From the NCBI GenBank assembly GCA_050952065.1, contig JBMNKF010000001.1, positions 62,001 to 126,000 on the forward strand: DNA of 64,000 nt. The letters run 5' to 3'. Of the stretch, positions 50,012 to 58,844 are shown one piece after another (within the stretch, counting starts at the first letter, position 1; each line of letters begins with the position of its first letter). The translations under genes and the position numbers were made by a program. The DNA is from JAXGZG01 sp050952065 (GTDB lineage Bacteria > Bacillota > Sulfobacillia > Fermentithermobacillales > Fermentithermobacillaceae). The notes below the pieces were generated by a model, which searched no databases, was not told the origin of the DNA, and worked only from the letters and a program-made list of their open reading frames with translations.

Positions 50012-50733
50012 TTAGATCATCTTATGGAGAGGTAGATCTTCAAGGATGATTTCCAGAAGGGTAATGCCCATTCTCTGGCTCATTCGCAACTTGAACAAGT
50101 CTCGCTTCTGCTGTTCCTGGAGTCTTTCGGGATCTGGGCACTCCGACGTCGGTCGGTAGTGTTGATCGCCATTGTACTCTAGAGCCAGTTTGAAAGAGGG
50201 TAGTATCTGTCGTACTCTAATCGGACACCGGTCTCAGGAAACTTGAGGAAATCGGGCCTTGCGTTATCGACGTAGCAGTCGGATCGAATAAGGAAGTTGA
50301 GTTCAGTCTTCATTATGAACTCGCCAAGGTGGGGTGCATAGGGCCGGAGCATCTTTAGCTCAGCGACCAAGCGTTGTTCCGCAGCAACTGGCATTTGAGG
50401 CACGATCGAGATTCCGCTTCGCGTGCGATGGATCTTGCACCACCCGCGATCCTGGAGGTTCTTGCATAGCTTAGCAGTATACGACCTTGTGAAATGGGCA
50501 GCCTGAGCCAGTTGAGTCATGGTTTCTGGGCGCACTTGAAGAATTACCAAGTAGAGAAACCGGACCTGGGCCGACAGCCCCGAGTCTCTGTGCAATTCTT
50601 CGGGAATACGAACGCGTTCCACAAACAGGTCAAGCACCTCGTGGCAGCACGATGAGACATCTGGCGACCAAATAATACCGGTAGTGGGCATTGGCGGCAA
50701 TACCGGACCCCAGATGTTGTCGAAGGGAGTCAT
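50012..50733 (-). pseudogene. Frameshifted gene: winged-helix domain joined to a VSR-like nuclease domain
   Basis: The first frame (50733 to a stop at 50179) gives a MarR-like winged helix (residues about 50-110, MTQLAQAAHFTRSYTAKLCKNLQDRGW) then the start of a nuclease-like domain (NARPDFLKFPETGVRLEYDRYYPLS). After a one-base shift the reading continues to 50012 as KLALEYNGDQHYRP, EQQKRDLFKLR and LLEIILEDLP, which completes the PD-(D/E)XK-type pattern of phage and mobile VSR-like endonucleases. One A is missing from the minus-strand AAA at 50191-50189. It could be a real pseudogene, a sequencing error or an unusual frameshift. The nuclease family is judged from motifs only; no close ribosome site is visible. 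Confidence 0.65.
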
Positions 50734-50803
50734 CAGGGCCTAAATTGCCACGGGAACGGGGCAGACACTATACTGTAGGAAAGGCGGACAAGGAGTGGAC
50801 GGC

Positions 50804-53761
50804 ATGGAGGAACCCAGAAAACCTAGGCTCTTGCTTGTGGATGGCAATTCTTTGGCCAATAGGGCGTTCTACGCTCTGCCGCCATTATCCACGAGCCAAG
50901 GGGTTCAGACTGGCGCTGTCTTCGGATTTCTCACCATGCTTTTCAGGTTCATCCAGGAAAAGCGCCCCACCCACATTGCCGTCGCGTTTGACCACCCGTC
51001 GCCCACTTTCCGGCACGTCCAGTACACAGACTACAAGAAGACCAGGAAACCGTCGCCGGCCGAGTTTCGCGAACAGATACCGATCCTAAAGAACGTGTTG
51101 GAGGCCCTGGACTTGCAGTTCATTGAAATGCCAGGCTACGAGGCAGATGACATAATCGGGACCATGGCACAAAGGGCCGAAGAGAGCGGGTTTCGGGTGC
51201 TTATCCTTTCGGGAGACCGGGACTGTCTTCAACTGGTGGACCACCATGTGGAAGCCATTGTCCCCGTCAGGGGCATTACTCAGGTTAGGGAGTATACCCC
51301 TGAGAGCGTCAAGTCAGACTTGGGCTTGGAACCGTGCCAAGTCGTTGACTACAAAGCTTTGGCAGGGGATTCCTCAGATGACATTCCCGGGGTAATGGGT
51401 ATTGGCGAGAAAACTGCTCGTGGGTTGTTGGATAAGTACAGAGACCTTGACGAAATCTATCGATGCCTGGATGAGATTTCCCCAAAGAGAACGCAGAACC
51501 TTCTGAGAGAGGGCCGCGACACGGCGTACCTTTCGAGGTGCCTGGCAACAATCAAGAAAGATGTTCCCTTGGATATTGCCGTTGAGAATCTAAGGTGGTA
51601 CGGGCCGAATGTGGACAAGGCACAGGCCAAGTTCACAGAGCTGGAATTCCACACTCTGATACCTAGGCTGGCGGGTCTTGCGGGGAGTGGTGAGTCTCGT
51701 GAGTTGTCAGGAGATCCTGTGGAGCCCCACGTAGAGCATTCGAGGCATGGCTCTGCGCATCTAGGCGAGCAACGGCCTGAACAGAAGTTTCGATTGGTTC
51801 AGACATCTGAAGATCTTGATCAACTGGTCAGGGACGTATTGAAATCGGGACGAATGTCCATATACGCTGATGTGAGTCGGGTCGCGAAAGATTTCAAATG
51901 GCCTAATGTCATCGGCGTGGCGACGGGAGGCACGTATGCCACTGGCACTGCAGGCCGAGTGATGGTTGGCTCTGCAGATGGCACCGCGTGTGGCAATGCA
52001 CATGGCTTGGCCAACGGATCCGCAGCTGGGTCAGATGGTTACGAGTATGGCAGCGCCGATGGGTCTCGAGTCGACTCTGCACATGGCATTGCAGACTGCT
52101 CCGCAGACGGCACCGCACGGAATCATGTCATCTCATATCTAGTAAAGTCACCCGATCTACATTCACCTCTCGCACCTCTTGGAGGCAGCTCTGAAGCCTG
52201 GCAGGAGACTCTCTGGCGACACTTCCAACCTCTTTTGGTGAACCCCGAGGTTGAGAAAGTAGGTTTCGACCTGAAGTGGCTGTTTGCCCTGTGTTTCAAA
52301 AGAGGTGTGAACCTAGAAGGACCGTATTTTGATGTGCTGGTTGCATCTTACCTAATGGATCCCACACGAAGCACCTATAGGCTTTCGGAGGTAGCCGGGA
52401 AATACGAGATTACGGTGCCTGCAGAAGGCTCGGGAAATGTAGAATCAGAGAGTACCTCCGACGTCAGCGAGCACTTCGCATTAGGTGCTGCTTCTTGCTT
52501 CGCCGTCAGCCAGTGTCTGAAGCAAGATCTTGAACAGGCCGGCCTTTTGGCCCTGTCGGAACAAGTAGAGCAACCGCTCGTTCAAGTGCTGGCGGCCATG
52601 GAGGCCGTGGGAGTGGGTGTTGACCTCCCACTTGGGCGCTCCATCAGACAGGAATACGGCATGGCCTTAGTTGATCTCCAAAAGGCCATCTATGGGATCG
52701 CCGGGGAGGAGTTCAACCTGGGGTCGCCCAGACAACTGTCGCGGATCCTCTTCGATAAACTTGGACTCAAGCCTGTGAAGAAGACTAAGACCGGTTACTC
52801 TACAGACGCCGAGGTTTTGGAGGCCCTAAGTCTCGAACATGACCTGCCCAACCGCATCCTTGAGTACAGGCATTACGCCAAACTCAAGTCTACATACCTA
52901 GATGTGTTAGAAGACGTGGTGAATCCCACAACAGGTCGCATACACTCAACATTCCATCAGACCGTAACCGCTACCGGACGTCTGTCGAGTTCGGAGCCTA
53001 ATCTCCAGAACATACCCGTAAGGGGCGAACTGGGAAGGGCACTCCGCAGGATCTTCATACCAGCCAAAGGTAGGTTATTCATGGCTGCCGATTACTCTCA
53101 GATAGAGCTCAGGATAATGGCGCATGTGAGCAGAGATCCATCCATGATCGATGCCTTCACCAAGGGAGAGGACATTCACGCCAGGACAGCATCGGAAATG
53201 TTTGGCGTACCCTTTGACCAAGTGGATTCCGACCTTCGTAGCAAGGCGAAGGCAGTGAATTTCGGCGTTATCTATGGCATCTCCGATTTCGGACTGGCTC
53301 GCAATACCGGAGTGTCCAGGGAAGAGGCCAGGAAGTTCATTGACACCTATTTCTCAAGGTATCCTAAGGTGCGAGAATACATGGATGCGTCCATAGAAAG
53401 GGCACGAAAGACTGGGTATGCAGTAACCATCATGGGGCGCAGACGTCCCATTCCCGAAATCAACTCTAGGCTCAGGCAGAAACGTGGGTTTGCAGAGAGG
53501 ATCGCCATCAACACGCCTATCCAAGGAAGTGCAGCCGACATAATCAAACTGGCTATGGTGAAAATCTACCAAAGGCTTAAGGATGAGGAACTTATCTCCC
53601 GCCTCATTCTCCAGGTTCACGATGAACTCATATTCGAGGTGCCTGTGTCGGAGGAGGCACACATGAGAGAACTGGTGACTCATGAAATGGAGAATGTGAT
53701 AACATTGGATGTTCCTCTCAAAGTGGATTTGGCAGTGGGGAAGAGCTGGTACGATGTGTAA
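50804..53761 (+). CDS. polA: DNA polymerase I
   Basis: Repair and replication polymerase of 985 residues. 5'-nuclease domain (1-300): LLVDGNSLANRAFYAL, GYEADDIIG, LSGDRDCLQL, GDSSDDIPGV. The exonuclease-like domain (about 325-570) lacks the DxE proofreading motif, so it is probably inactive as in Bst/Taq enzymes. Polymerase motifs: DYSQIELRIMAH (A), RSKAKAVNFGVIYGIS (B), QVHDELIFEVP (C). Within the exonuclease-like domain, residues 389-439 form an unusual Gly/Ala/Ser/Asp/His-rich insert. ATG 50804 has AAGGAG 8 nt upstream. The coaE gene overlaps its stop by 8 bp. Confidence 0.97.
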   Translation: MEEPRKPRLLLVDGNSLANRAFYALPPLSTSQGVQTGAVFGFLTMLFRFIQEKRPTHIAVAFDHPSPTFRHVQYTDYKKTRKPSPAEFREQIPILKNVLEALDLQFIEMPGYEADDIIGTMAQRAEESGFRVLILSGDRDCLQLVDHHVEAIVPVRGITQVREYTPESVKSDLGLEPCQVVDYKALAGDSSDDIPGVMGIGEKTARGLLDKYRDLDEIYRCLDEISPKRTQNLLREGRDTAYLSRCLATIKKDVPLDIAVENLRWYGPNVDKAQAKFTELEFHTLIPRLAGLAGSGESRELSGDPVEPHVEHSRHGSAHLGEQRPEQKFRLVQTSEDLDQLVRDVLKSGRMSIYADVSRVAKDFKWPNVIGVATGGTYATGTAGRVMVGSADGTACGNAHGLANGSAAGSDGYEYGSADGSRVDSAHGIADCSADGTARNHVISYLVKSPDLHSPLAPLGGSSEAWQETLWRHFQPLLVNPEVEKVGFDLKWLFALCFKRGVNLEGPYFDVLVASYLMDPTRSTYRLSEVAGKYEITVPAEGSGNVESESTSDVSEHFALGAASCFAVSQCLKQDLEQAGLLALSEQVEQPLVQVLAAMEAVGVGVDLPLGRSIRQEYGMALVDLQKAIYGIAGEEFNLGSPRQLSRILFDKLGLKPVKKTKTGYSTDAEVLEALSLEHDLPNRILEYRHYAKLKSTYLDVLEDVVNPTTGRIHSTFHQTVTATGRLSSSEPNLQNIPVRGELGRALRRIFIPAKGRLFMAADYSQIELRIMAHVSRDPSMIDAFTKGEDIHARTASEMFGVPFDQVDSDLRSKAKAVNFGVIYGISDFGLARNTGVSREEARKFIDTYFSRYPKVREYMDASIERARKTGYAVTIMGRRRPIPEINSRLRQKRGFAERIAINTPIQGSAADIIKLAMVKIYQRLKDEELISRLILQVHDELIFEVPVSEEAHMRELVTHEMENVITLDVPLKVDLAVGKSWYDV
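51968..52120 (+). repeat. Repetitive insert in polA coding for xSAxG-like units
   Basis: Short related DNA units encode about six copies of a five-residue pattern (GSADG, GNAHG, GSAAG, GSADG, DSAHG, CSADG). The segment keeps the reading frame and sits in a loop of the exonuclease-like domain. It seems an expanded low-complexity insert. Confidence 0.75.
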
Positions 53762-54812
53762 GAGACCTTGGGTCTACGTTGTAGGGCTTACGGGTGGCAT
53801 TGCATCGGGCAAGAGCACAGTCTCATCCACACTTGCCAGACTGGGCGGCATCATCATAGACGCGGATGTCATATCTCATCAAGTTACACAACCTGGTTCT
53901 CCCGGACTCCGCCAAATAGCCAAAGCGTTCGGATCCGAGGTCATTTCGACCGATGGTTCCTTGGACAGAAAGGCTCTCGGGAGAATCATCTTTCGCGACG
54001 AAGATGCTCGAAAGCGCCTGGAGGCCATCATCCACCCGCTGGTATTCGAGGAAATAGAGAAGTCCCTCCAAAGACTAAGCCACAATGGGCAGATGCAGGG
54101 CGAGATCCAGATGGCGGTCTTGGATGTTCCCTTGTTGTTCGAAACCGGGGCAGACAAATATGCGGACGAGGTGTGGGTAGTGTGGGTGGAAAGGCCCACC
54201 CAAGAAGAGCGCTTGATGAAGCGCGACGGCTATGCCAGAGATGAAGCCGCGCTCCGAATCGACGCCCAAATGCCTCTTTGGGAAAAAGCCGGCCGTGCCA
54301 CGCACATTGTGAACAACCAAGGCGATGTTGAAGACACAGAGAACCAGGTGACTGTTCTTTGGAGGAATCTAGAGAGGAGTCTCGCCGAGAGATCCCGAAA
54401 TATTAGGCTAGGTCAATCGTTATATACCCGAGTGGAGGGGAGCAATTTGCCTTCAAGAACCGACAACTCTCTTGTGGTGGAGGCTGCCCATGAAACCTTC
54501 GAAGCACTGGTCGCGTCCAGAGAGGTTGCCATCGTGGATTTTTGGGCACCCTGGTGCGGACCCTGCAGGAGTTTTGCGCCGGTCTTCCAATCGATCGCCG
54601 AGAAGACTGACAGCACCCACCCAGGGAAAGTGTCTTTCATCAAAGTTAATGTGGACAATGAGGGAGCCCTCGCCGAAACCTACGGAATCACCATGATACC
54701 CACGGTTATTGCGTTTTCTGGAAAGGCCGAGGTCCAGCGTTACGGTGGCCCTCGGACTCCTGAGGACTTCCTACGTTGGGTAGAAGAGTTACTCTCCGGA
54801 GGAGCGCGGTAG
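53754..54812 (+). CDS. coaE: Dephospho-CoA kinase fused to thioredoxin
   Basis: One uninterrupted frame of 352 residues. Residues 1-215 are dephospho-CoA kinase, the last step of CoA synthesis: P loop GLTGGIASGKST, DADVISHQV, IHPLVFEEI, VLDVPLLFETG and the lid region RPTQEERLMKRDG. After a linker, residues 240-350 are a full thioredoxin with WAPWCGPC (267-271) and the cis-Pro segment TMIPTVI. Normal CoaE has about 200 residues and no such partner. A TTG at 54447 (residue 232) has GGAGGGG 6 nt upstream, so a separate thioredoxin may also be made. ATG overlaps polA by 8 bp. Both domains look complete, so the fusion seems functional unless a short sequence error joined two genes. Confidence 0.88.
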   Translation: MCKRPWVYVVGLTGGIASGKSTVSSTLARLGGIIIDADVISHQVTQPGSPGLRQIAKAFGSEVISTDGSLDRKALGRIIFRDEDARKRLEAIIHPLVFEEIEKSLQRLSHNGQMQGEIQMAVLDVPLLFETGADKYADEVWVVWVERPTQEERLMKRDGYARDEAALRIDAQMPLWEKAGRATHIVNNQGDVEDTENQVTVLWRNLERSLAERSRNIRLGQSLYTRVEGSNLPSRTDNSLVVEAAHETFEALVASREVAIVDFWAPWCGPCRSFAPVFQSIAEKTDSTHPGKVSFIKVNVDNEGALAETYGITMIPTVIAFSGKAEVQRYGGPRTPEDFLRWVEELLSGGAR

Positions 54813-54814
54813 CC

Positions 54815-55858
54815 ATGCAGATAATAGACTTTCGATCGGATACGGTTACGAAACCGACACCCGAGATGCGCCGTGCCATGTACGAGGCTCCGGTGGGAGA
54901 TGACGTCTACGGTGACGACCCTACGGTCAATAGGCTCGAGGCACTAGGGGCCGAAATCATGGGAAAAGAAGCCGCAGTATTTGTTCCAAGCGGCACCATG
55001 GGGAACCAGGTAGCGTTGATGGCCTGGACTCAGCGAGGCGACGAGATAATCCTCGAGGAACAAGCCCACATCTTCATGTATGAAGTGGGCGGGCCTGCAG
55101 TCTTGTCATCTGTCATGACCAAGACTATCAGGGGCTTTCGAGGAGCTATGGATCCCGCTGATGTCAAAGATGCCATTCGGGGCAAGAACATCCACTTTCC
55201 CAAGACTACCTTGATATGCTTGGAGAACACTCATAACCGATCCGGCGGCTGCGTGATCCCTCTATCCAACATGAGAGACATTTACGAATTGGCTCGGGAA
55301 GCATCCGTCAGAGTCCACCTAGACGGAGCCCGTGTTTTCAACGCTGCCCTGGCGCTGGGCGTTGAGGCAAGAGAACTCGCGAAGTATGCCGATTCCGTCC
55401 AGTTCTGCCTGTCTAAAGGCCTCTGCGCGCCCGTAGGTTCTTTAGTGGCCGGGTCCAAGGAATTCGTCGATCGTGCCAGGGGATACAGGAAGATGCTGGG
55501 CGGCGGGATGCGCCAAGCCGGAATACTGGCCGCAGCAGGGATCGTCGCCCTCGAGAAGATGGTGGATCGGTTGGCAGAAGACCACGCAAACGCACGGATG
55601 ATAGGAGAGGCGTTGGCCCAGGTTCCGGGGCTCCACATCGACCTCGAAACCGTTCAGACCAACATGGTAGCCGTTGGCACACGAGATCTGGGGATGGATG
55701 CGGCTACCTTTTCGGGTCTTTTGCGACAAAAGGGAGTGTGGGCCAATGCCAGCCTCCCCTATGTGCTTCGCATAGTGACTCACCACGACGTGTCCAGGGA
55801 AGCTTGCCAAGAGGGCGTGAAGCGTATCACCGATTTGGTGATGGAACTGCGGAAGTAA
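54815..55858 (+). CDS. ltaE: Low-specificity L-threonine aldolase
   Basis: PLP enzyme of 347 residues that splits L-threonine or allo-threonine to glycine and acetaldehyde. It starts IIDFRSDTVTKPTPEMR, has the phosphate-binding SGTMGNQVAL, LENTHNRSGG, VHLDGARVFNAA (Asp on PLP nitrogen) and the Schiff base Lys in FCLSKGLCAPVGS, and GGGMRQAGILAA. ATG 54815, two bases after the coaE fusion stop, has GGAGGAG upstream; a frame start inside the previous gene is unlikely. It may supply glycine or take part in amino acid fermentation. Confidence 0.95.
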   Translation: MQIIDFRSDTVTKPTPEMRRAMYEAPVGDDVYGDDPTVNRLEALGAEIMGKEAAVFVPSGTMGNQVALMAWTQRGDEIILEEQAHIFMYEVGGPAVLSSVMTKTIRGFRGAMDPADVKDAIRGKNIHFPKTTLICLENTHNRSGGCVIPLSNMRDIYELAREASVRVHLDGARVFNAALALGVEARELAKYADSVQFCLSKGLCAPVGSLVAGSKEFVDRARGYRKMLGGGMRQAGILAAAGIVALEKMVDRLAEDHANARMIGEALAQVPGLHIDLETVQTNMVAVGTRDLGMDAATFSGLLRQKGVWANASLPYVLRIVTHHDVSREACQEGVKRITDLVMELRK

Positions 55859-55873
55859 GACGAGGGCAGAGTA

Positions 55874-57226
55874 TTGGATCAGATCGGATTATGGGGCCAA
55901 GAGCCACCTGCAAGAAAGGCTCAAAGCGACAAGACTAACCTTTTGGACGTCCCCAAAGATGCGCCGTTGGCTTTGCGCATGACGCCACGGTCGTTTGACG
56001 AATACGTTGGACAGCAAGACGTGGTCGGTCCGGGGAAGGCTCTCAGGAAGGCCATTGAACAAGATCGGGTGCCGTCAATGCTGTTTTGGGGACCTCCCGG
56101 GATCGGCAAGACGGCGCTCGCTAGGCTTGTGGCCAGAACAACCCATTCCCAGTTTCGTCAGTTGTCGGCCGTCACATCGGGTGTCCAAGACGTTAGAAGT
56201 GTTACGGCCAAAGCCCGACAGTTGCGTGAGCGGGGAAGGAAGACCATTCTGTTTCTGGACGAGATACATCGGTTCAACAAGGCCCAGCAAGACGCCCTAT
56301 TACCCCATGTAGAAAACGGCACAATTGTGTTGATAGGCGCTACTACGGAGAATCCCTATTTTGCGGTTAACAGGGCTCTCTTGTCCAGAATGAGGTTGTT
56401 TTCCTTTGGACACTTGTCGCCTGAGGACATCGCCACAATAGTAAGGCGAGCCATAGAGGACAAGGAAAGAGGCTTGGCTAGCCTGGATCCTGGCGTTTCC
56501 ATAGTCGTCCAGGATGAAGCTATCGAGCACATAATAGGATTCTCCAAAGGAGACGCGAGAGCTGCCCTTAACGTGCTTGAGGCCCTCTATAATGTGGGCG
56601 AAGGGCGAGACGGTAGGGTGCATTTGACCCTTGAGAAGGCCCTGGAGATAACCCAGAGCCCACAACTCTTCTATGACAAAACCGGAGACCAGCACTACGA
56701 CATAATATCGGCATATATCAAGAGCATGCGCGGCAGTGACCCTGACGCAGCAGTGTATTGGCTGGCCAGAATGCTAGAATCCGGGGAGGACCCGAGATTC
56801 GTGGCGAGACGACTTTGCATCTGCGCGGCGGAGGATGTGGGGAATGCTGATCCTATGGCCCTCGTTTTGGCCGAGGCTGCTTTCAGGGCGTCCGAGCATC
56901 TGGGTATGCCCGAGGCCAGAATTCCGCTGGCTCAAGCCACGATCTATGTGGCTACGGCCCCTAAGTCAAATTCGGCCGTTGTGGCTATAGACAAAGCAAT
57001 GGAAGATGTGCGGCAAAAGCCCGCCTATCCCGTTCCCATTCACTTGAGAGGCACGGGATACTCAGGAGCGGAATCACTTGGACATGGTGTAGACTACGTG
57101 TACCCGCACAATCATCCTGGCCACTATGTCAGGCAGCAGTATCTTCCCAAAGAGTTGGAAACACAGGAGTACTATTGTCCGTCTCCGTGGGAGAAACCGA
57201 ACAGGAACAGATCCCAAGATAAGTGA
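55874..57226 (+). CDS. rarA: Replication-associated recombination protein RarA (MgsA)
   Basis: AAA+ clamp-loader-like ATPase of 450 residues working at stalled forks. N-terminal block LALRMTPRSFDEYVGQQDVVG, Walker A GPPGIGKTALA, Walker B ILFLDEIHRFNKAQQD, sensor GATTENPYFAVN. The tetramerisation domain follows with YDIISAYIKSMRGSDPDAA and PMALVLAEAAF. Length matches the family. TTG start after GAGGGCAG, 15 bp after the aldolase stop. A terminator follows at 57253. Confidence 0.95.
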   Translation: MDQIGLWGQEPPARKAQSDKTNLLDVPKDAPLALRMTPRSFDEYVGQQDVVGPGKALRKAIEQDRVPSMLFWGPPGIGKTALARLVARTTHSQFRQLSAVTSGVQDVRSVTAKARQLRERGRKTILFLDEIHRFNKAQQDALLPHVENGTIVLIGATTENPYFAVNRALLSRMRLFSFGHLSPEDIATIVRRAIEDKERGLASLDPGVSIVVQDEAIEHIIGFSKGDARAALNVLEALYNVGEGRDGRVHLTLEKALEITQSPQLFYDKTGDQHYDIISAYIKSMRGSDPDAAVYWLARMLESGEDPRFVARRLCICAAEDVGNADPMALVLAEAAFRASEHLGMPEARIPLAQATIYVATAPKSNSAVVAIDKAMEDVRQKPAYPVPIHLRGTGYSGAESLGHGVDYVYPHNHPGHYVRQQYLPKELETQEYYCPSPWEKPNRNRSQDK

Positions 57227-57252
57227 CCCTTTGGGTAACGGTATCGGCTAAG

Positions 57253-57287
57253 CGCCTCCTGGGCAAAATGCCAAAGGGAGGCGTTTT
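57253..57287 (+). terminator. Terminator-like hairpin that contains the next gene's ribosome site
   Basis: CGCCTCC (57253-57259) pairs with GGAGGCG (57277-57283), inner GGC/GCC pairs strengthen it, then TTTT. The 3' arm is also the likely Shine-Dalgarno of the gene starting at 57292, so the hairpin could end rarA transcripts or hide the site. Confidence 0.65.
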
Positions 57288-57291
57288 GTAG

Positions 57292-57534
57292 TTGGTGTGC
57301 CCGAAGTGCAGGAGTAGAGCAGTGGGAAGGATTGGCCAAAACCAGTACTACTGTTGGGACTGTAACATCGAATTTGTTCCCACGAGAGACGGGTTTCGCA
57401 TGTACCGCTTGGAACCTGACGGGACTGTTCTCCTGGATTCCTTGGAAGAAGCGGTAATCCAACCCGACGCTCTGGGCGCGGCTACGCCCCTGGCGACACT
57501 AGAGGCTACCGCAGAACAGAAAGAGCCGCGGTAG
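57292..57534 (+). CDS. Small zinc ribbon protein, function unknown
   Basis: An 80-residue protein with two CxxC knuckles (VCPKCRS and YYCWDCN) and then strands FVPTRDGFRMYRL, followed by an acidic tail. No specific family was recognised; it looks like a DNA- or protein-binding zinc ribbon. TTG (or the next codon GTG) lies 10 nt after GGAGG, inside a terminator-like stem. It sits upstream of the small membrane protein and AI-2E permease genes, so it may start that operon. Confidence 0.7.
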   Translation: MVCPKCRSRAVGRIGQNQYYCWDCNIEFVPTRDGFRMYRLEPDGTVLLDSLEEAVIQPDALGAATPLATLEATAEQKEPR

Positions 57535-57562
57535 GCCAGGCAAAGGAGGGGAAGCCACGATC

Positions 57563-57760
57563 ATGAGAAACCGCGGTTTTTGGGATGGAATGGCTTTGGG
57601 AGCCGGAGTCGGTGTTGCGTTTGGACTCGTTACAATGTTGCTCAGGCGTCGACGGACACCCATGGAACGTACCAGAATGATAATGGGGAAGGGCGCAAAG
57701 CGCATACTGAGGTCCGCCCAAGGAACGCTGGGCAGGGTTGCCAATCGGTTTTCTGACTGA
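57563..57760 (+). CDS. Small membrane protein, function unknown
   Basis: A 65-residue protein with one hydrophobic, glycine-rich helix (GMALGAGVGVAFGLVTMLL) and a strongly basic tail (RRRRTPMERTRM...), resembling YtxH-like small membrane proteins by layout only. AAAGGAGGGG is a strong ribosome site before the ATG, which supports a real gene. It overlaps the permease gene by 23 bp, so they are likely translated together. Confidence 0.7.
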   Translation: MRNRGFWDGMALGAGVGVAFGLVTMLLRRRRTPMERTRMIMGKGAKRILRSAQGTLGRVANRFSD

Positions 57761-58820
57761 TAGGCGCAGGATCGTAAGGGCACTTTCCCGTGCCCTTATT
57801 GTCTTTGGAGCTGCCTATTTCATCTATCGCGTTCGCAAGATACTACCGCCTTTTGCCATAGCGTGGTTCATCAGTTTCATGCTTGAGCCGGCGGTTTCTT
57901 GGCTTGAAGGCAGGAAGATTCCCAGGGCACGAAGCATCCTGTTAGTTTATGCTGTTCTCCTGGTGGCCCTGAGCGTAGTCCTCTTGTACTTTGTGCCGAG
58001 ATTCGTTCGGGACATCAAGGTCTTGGCCGGAGAGATTCCAAGGATCATTTCTACGGTCAAGACTTACAGGACCAGGATCCAGGGCATCGCCGCACAGCAC
58101 AACTTGCCCGGAGGATTAGATCGTGGATTGGTGAGTCTCCTGGAATGGCTTGAAGGTTTCTTGGACAGGATAGGCGACAACCTGATCCCGTACTTCGCCT
58201 CATCTGCCGCGTTTATCTCGTATCTTGTGATTTCGCCGGTTATTGCCTATTACATCCTGAGAGATATGAACCGCTGGCGGCAGCGGGCTTTGGTGTTCTT
58301 GGCCCAGTATCCTATGCCGTACGTAGATCTAGTTAGGGACATTGACAAGGTTGTCAGCGGGTTCGTAAGAGGACAAACCTTGGTAGCCTTGATTGTATGG
58401 GCAATGGTTTGGGTAGCCACCGCCATATTAGGTGTTAAGTATGGGGTTGTCCTGGGGATGGTCAGCGGGTTGGGGGAGTTTGTCCCGTTCTTTGGCGCCG
58501 TCATAGGTTCCATCCCAGTCCTTCTGGCGGCATTGGCTAAGTCAACTATGACTATGGTGTGGGCGCTGGGTCTGATCGTGTTCATCCAATGGCTGGACGC
58601 TAACCTCATAGTCCCAAAGGTGACCGCCTCGAGGGTGGGGCTCCACCCTTTGTGGGTGATGTTTTCCATGCTGGCCGGAGCAGAACTGTTTGGTTTCTGG
58701 GGAATTCTCCTGGCCGTGCCGGCGGCAGGAGTCATGGGGGCTTTCTACAAGTTCCTTCGTGCCATACTTGGGAATCATGGCAAGGATTCCCTGGCGCTTC
58801 CGAAGAATGAGAAGCCTTGA
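57738..58820 (+). CDS. AI-2E family transporter
   Basis: Membrane protein of 360 residues, about eight helices. The family signature is seen in LPPFAIAWFISFMLEPAV, SPVIAYYILRDMNRWR, and the C-terminal motifs GLGEFVPFFGAVIGSIPVLLAAL and IQWLDANLIVPKV. Family members export autoinducer-2 or act as Na+/H+ antiporters; which applies here is unknown. The TTG overlaps the small protein gene. Operon with the zinc ribbon protein and probably the dehydrogenase behind. Confidence 0.9.
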   Translation: MPIGFLTDRRRIVRALSRALIVFGAAYFIYRVRKILPPFAIAWFISFMLEPAVSWLEGRKIPRARSILLVYAVLLVALSVVLLYFVPRFVRDIKVLAGEIPRIISTVKTYRTRIQGIAAQHNLPGGLDRGLVSLLEWLEGFLDRIGDNLIPYFASSAAFISYLVISPVIAYYILRDMNRWRQRALVFLAQYPMPYVDLVRDIDKVVSGFVRGQTLVALIVWAMVWVATAILGVKYGVVLGMVSGLGEFVPFFGAVIGSIPVLLAALAKSTMTMVWALGLIVFIQWLDANLIVPKVTASRVGLHPLWVMFSMLAGAELFGFWGILLAVPAAGVMGAFYKFLRAILGNHGKDSLALPKNEKP

Positions 58821-58844
58821 GAACCATCGTGGGGAGGAACTTGT

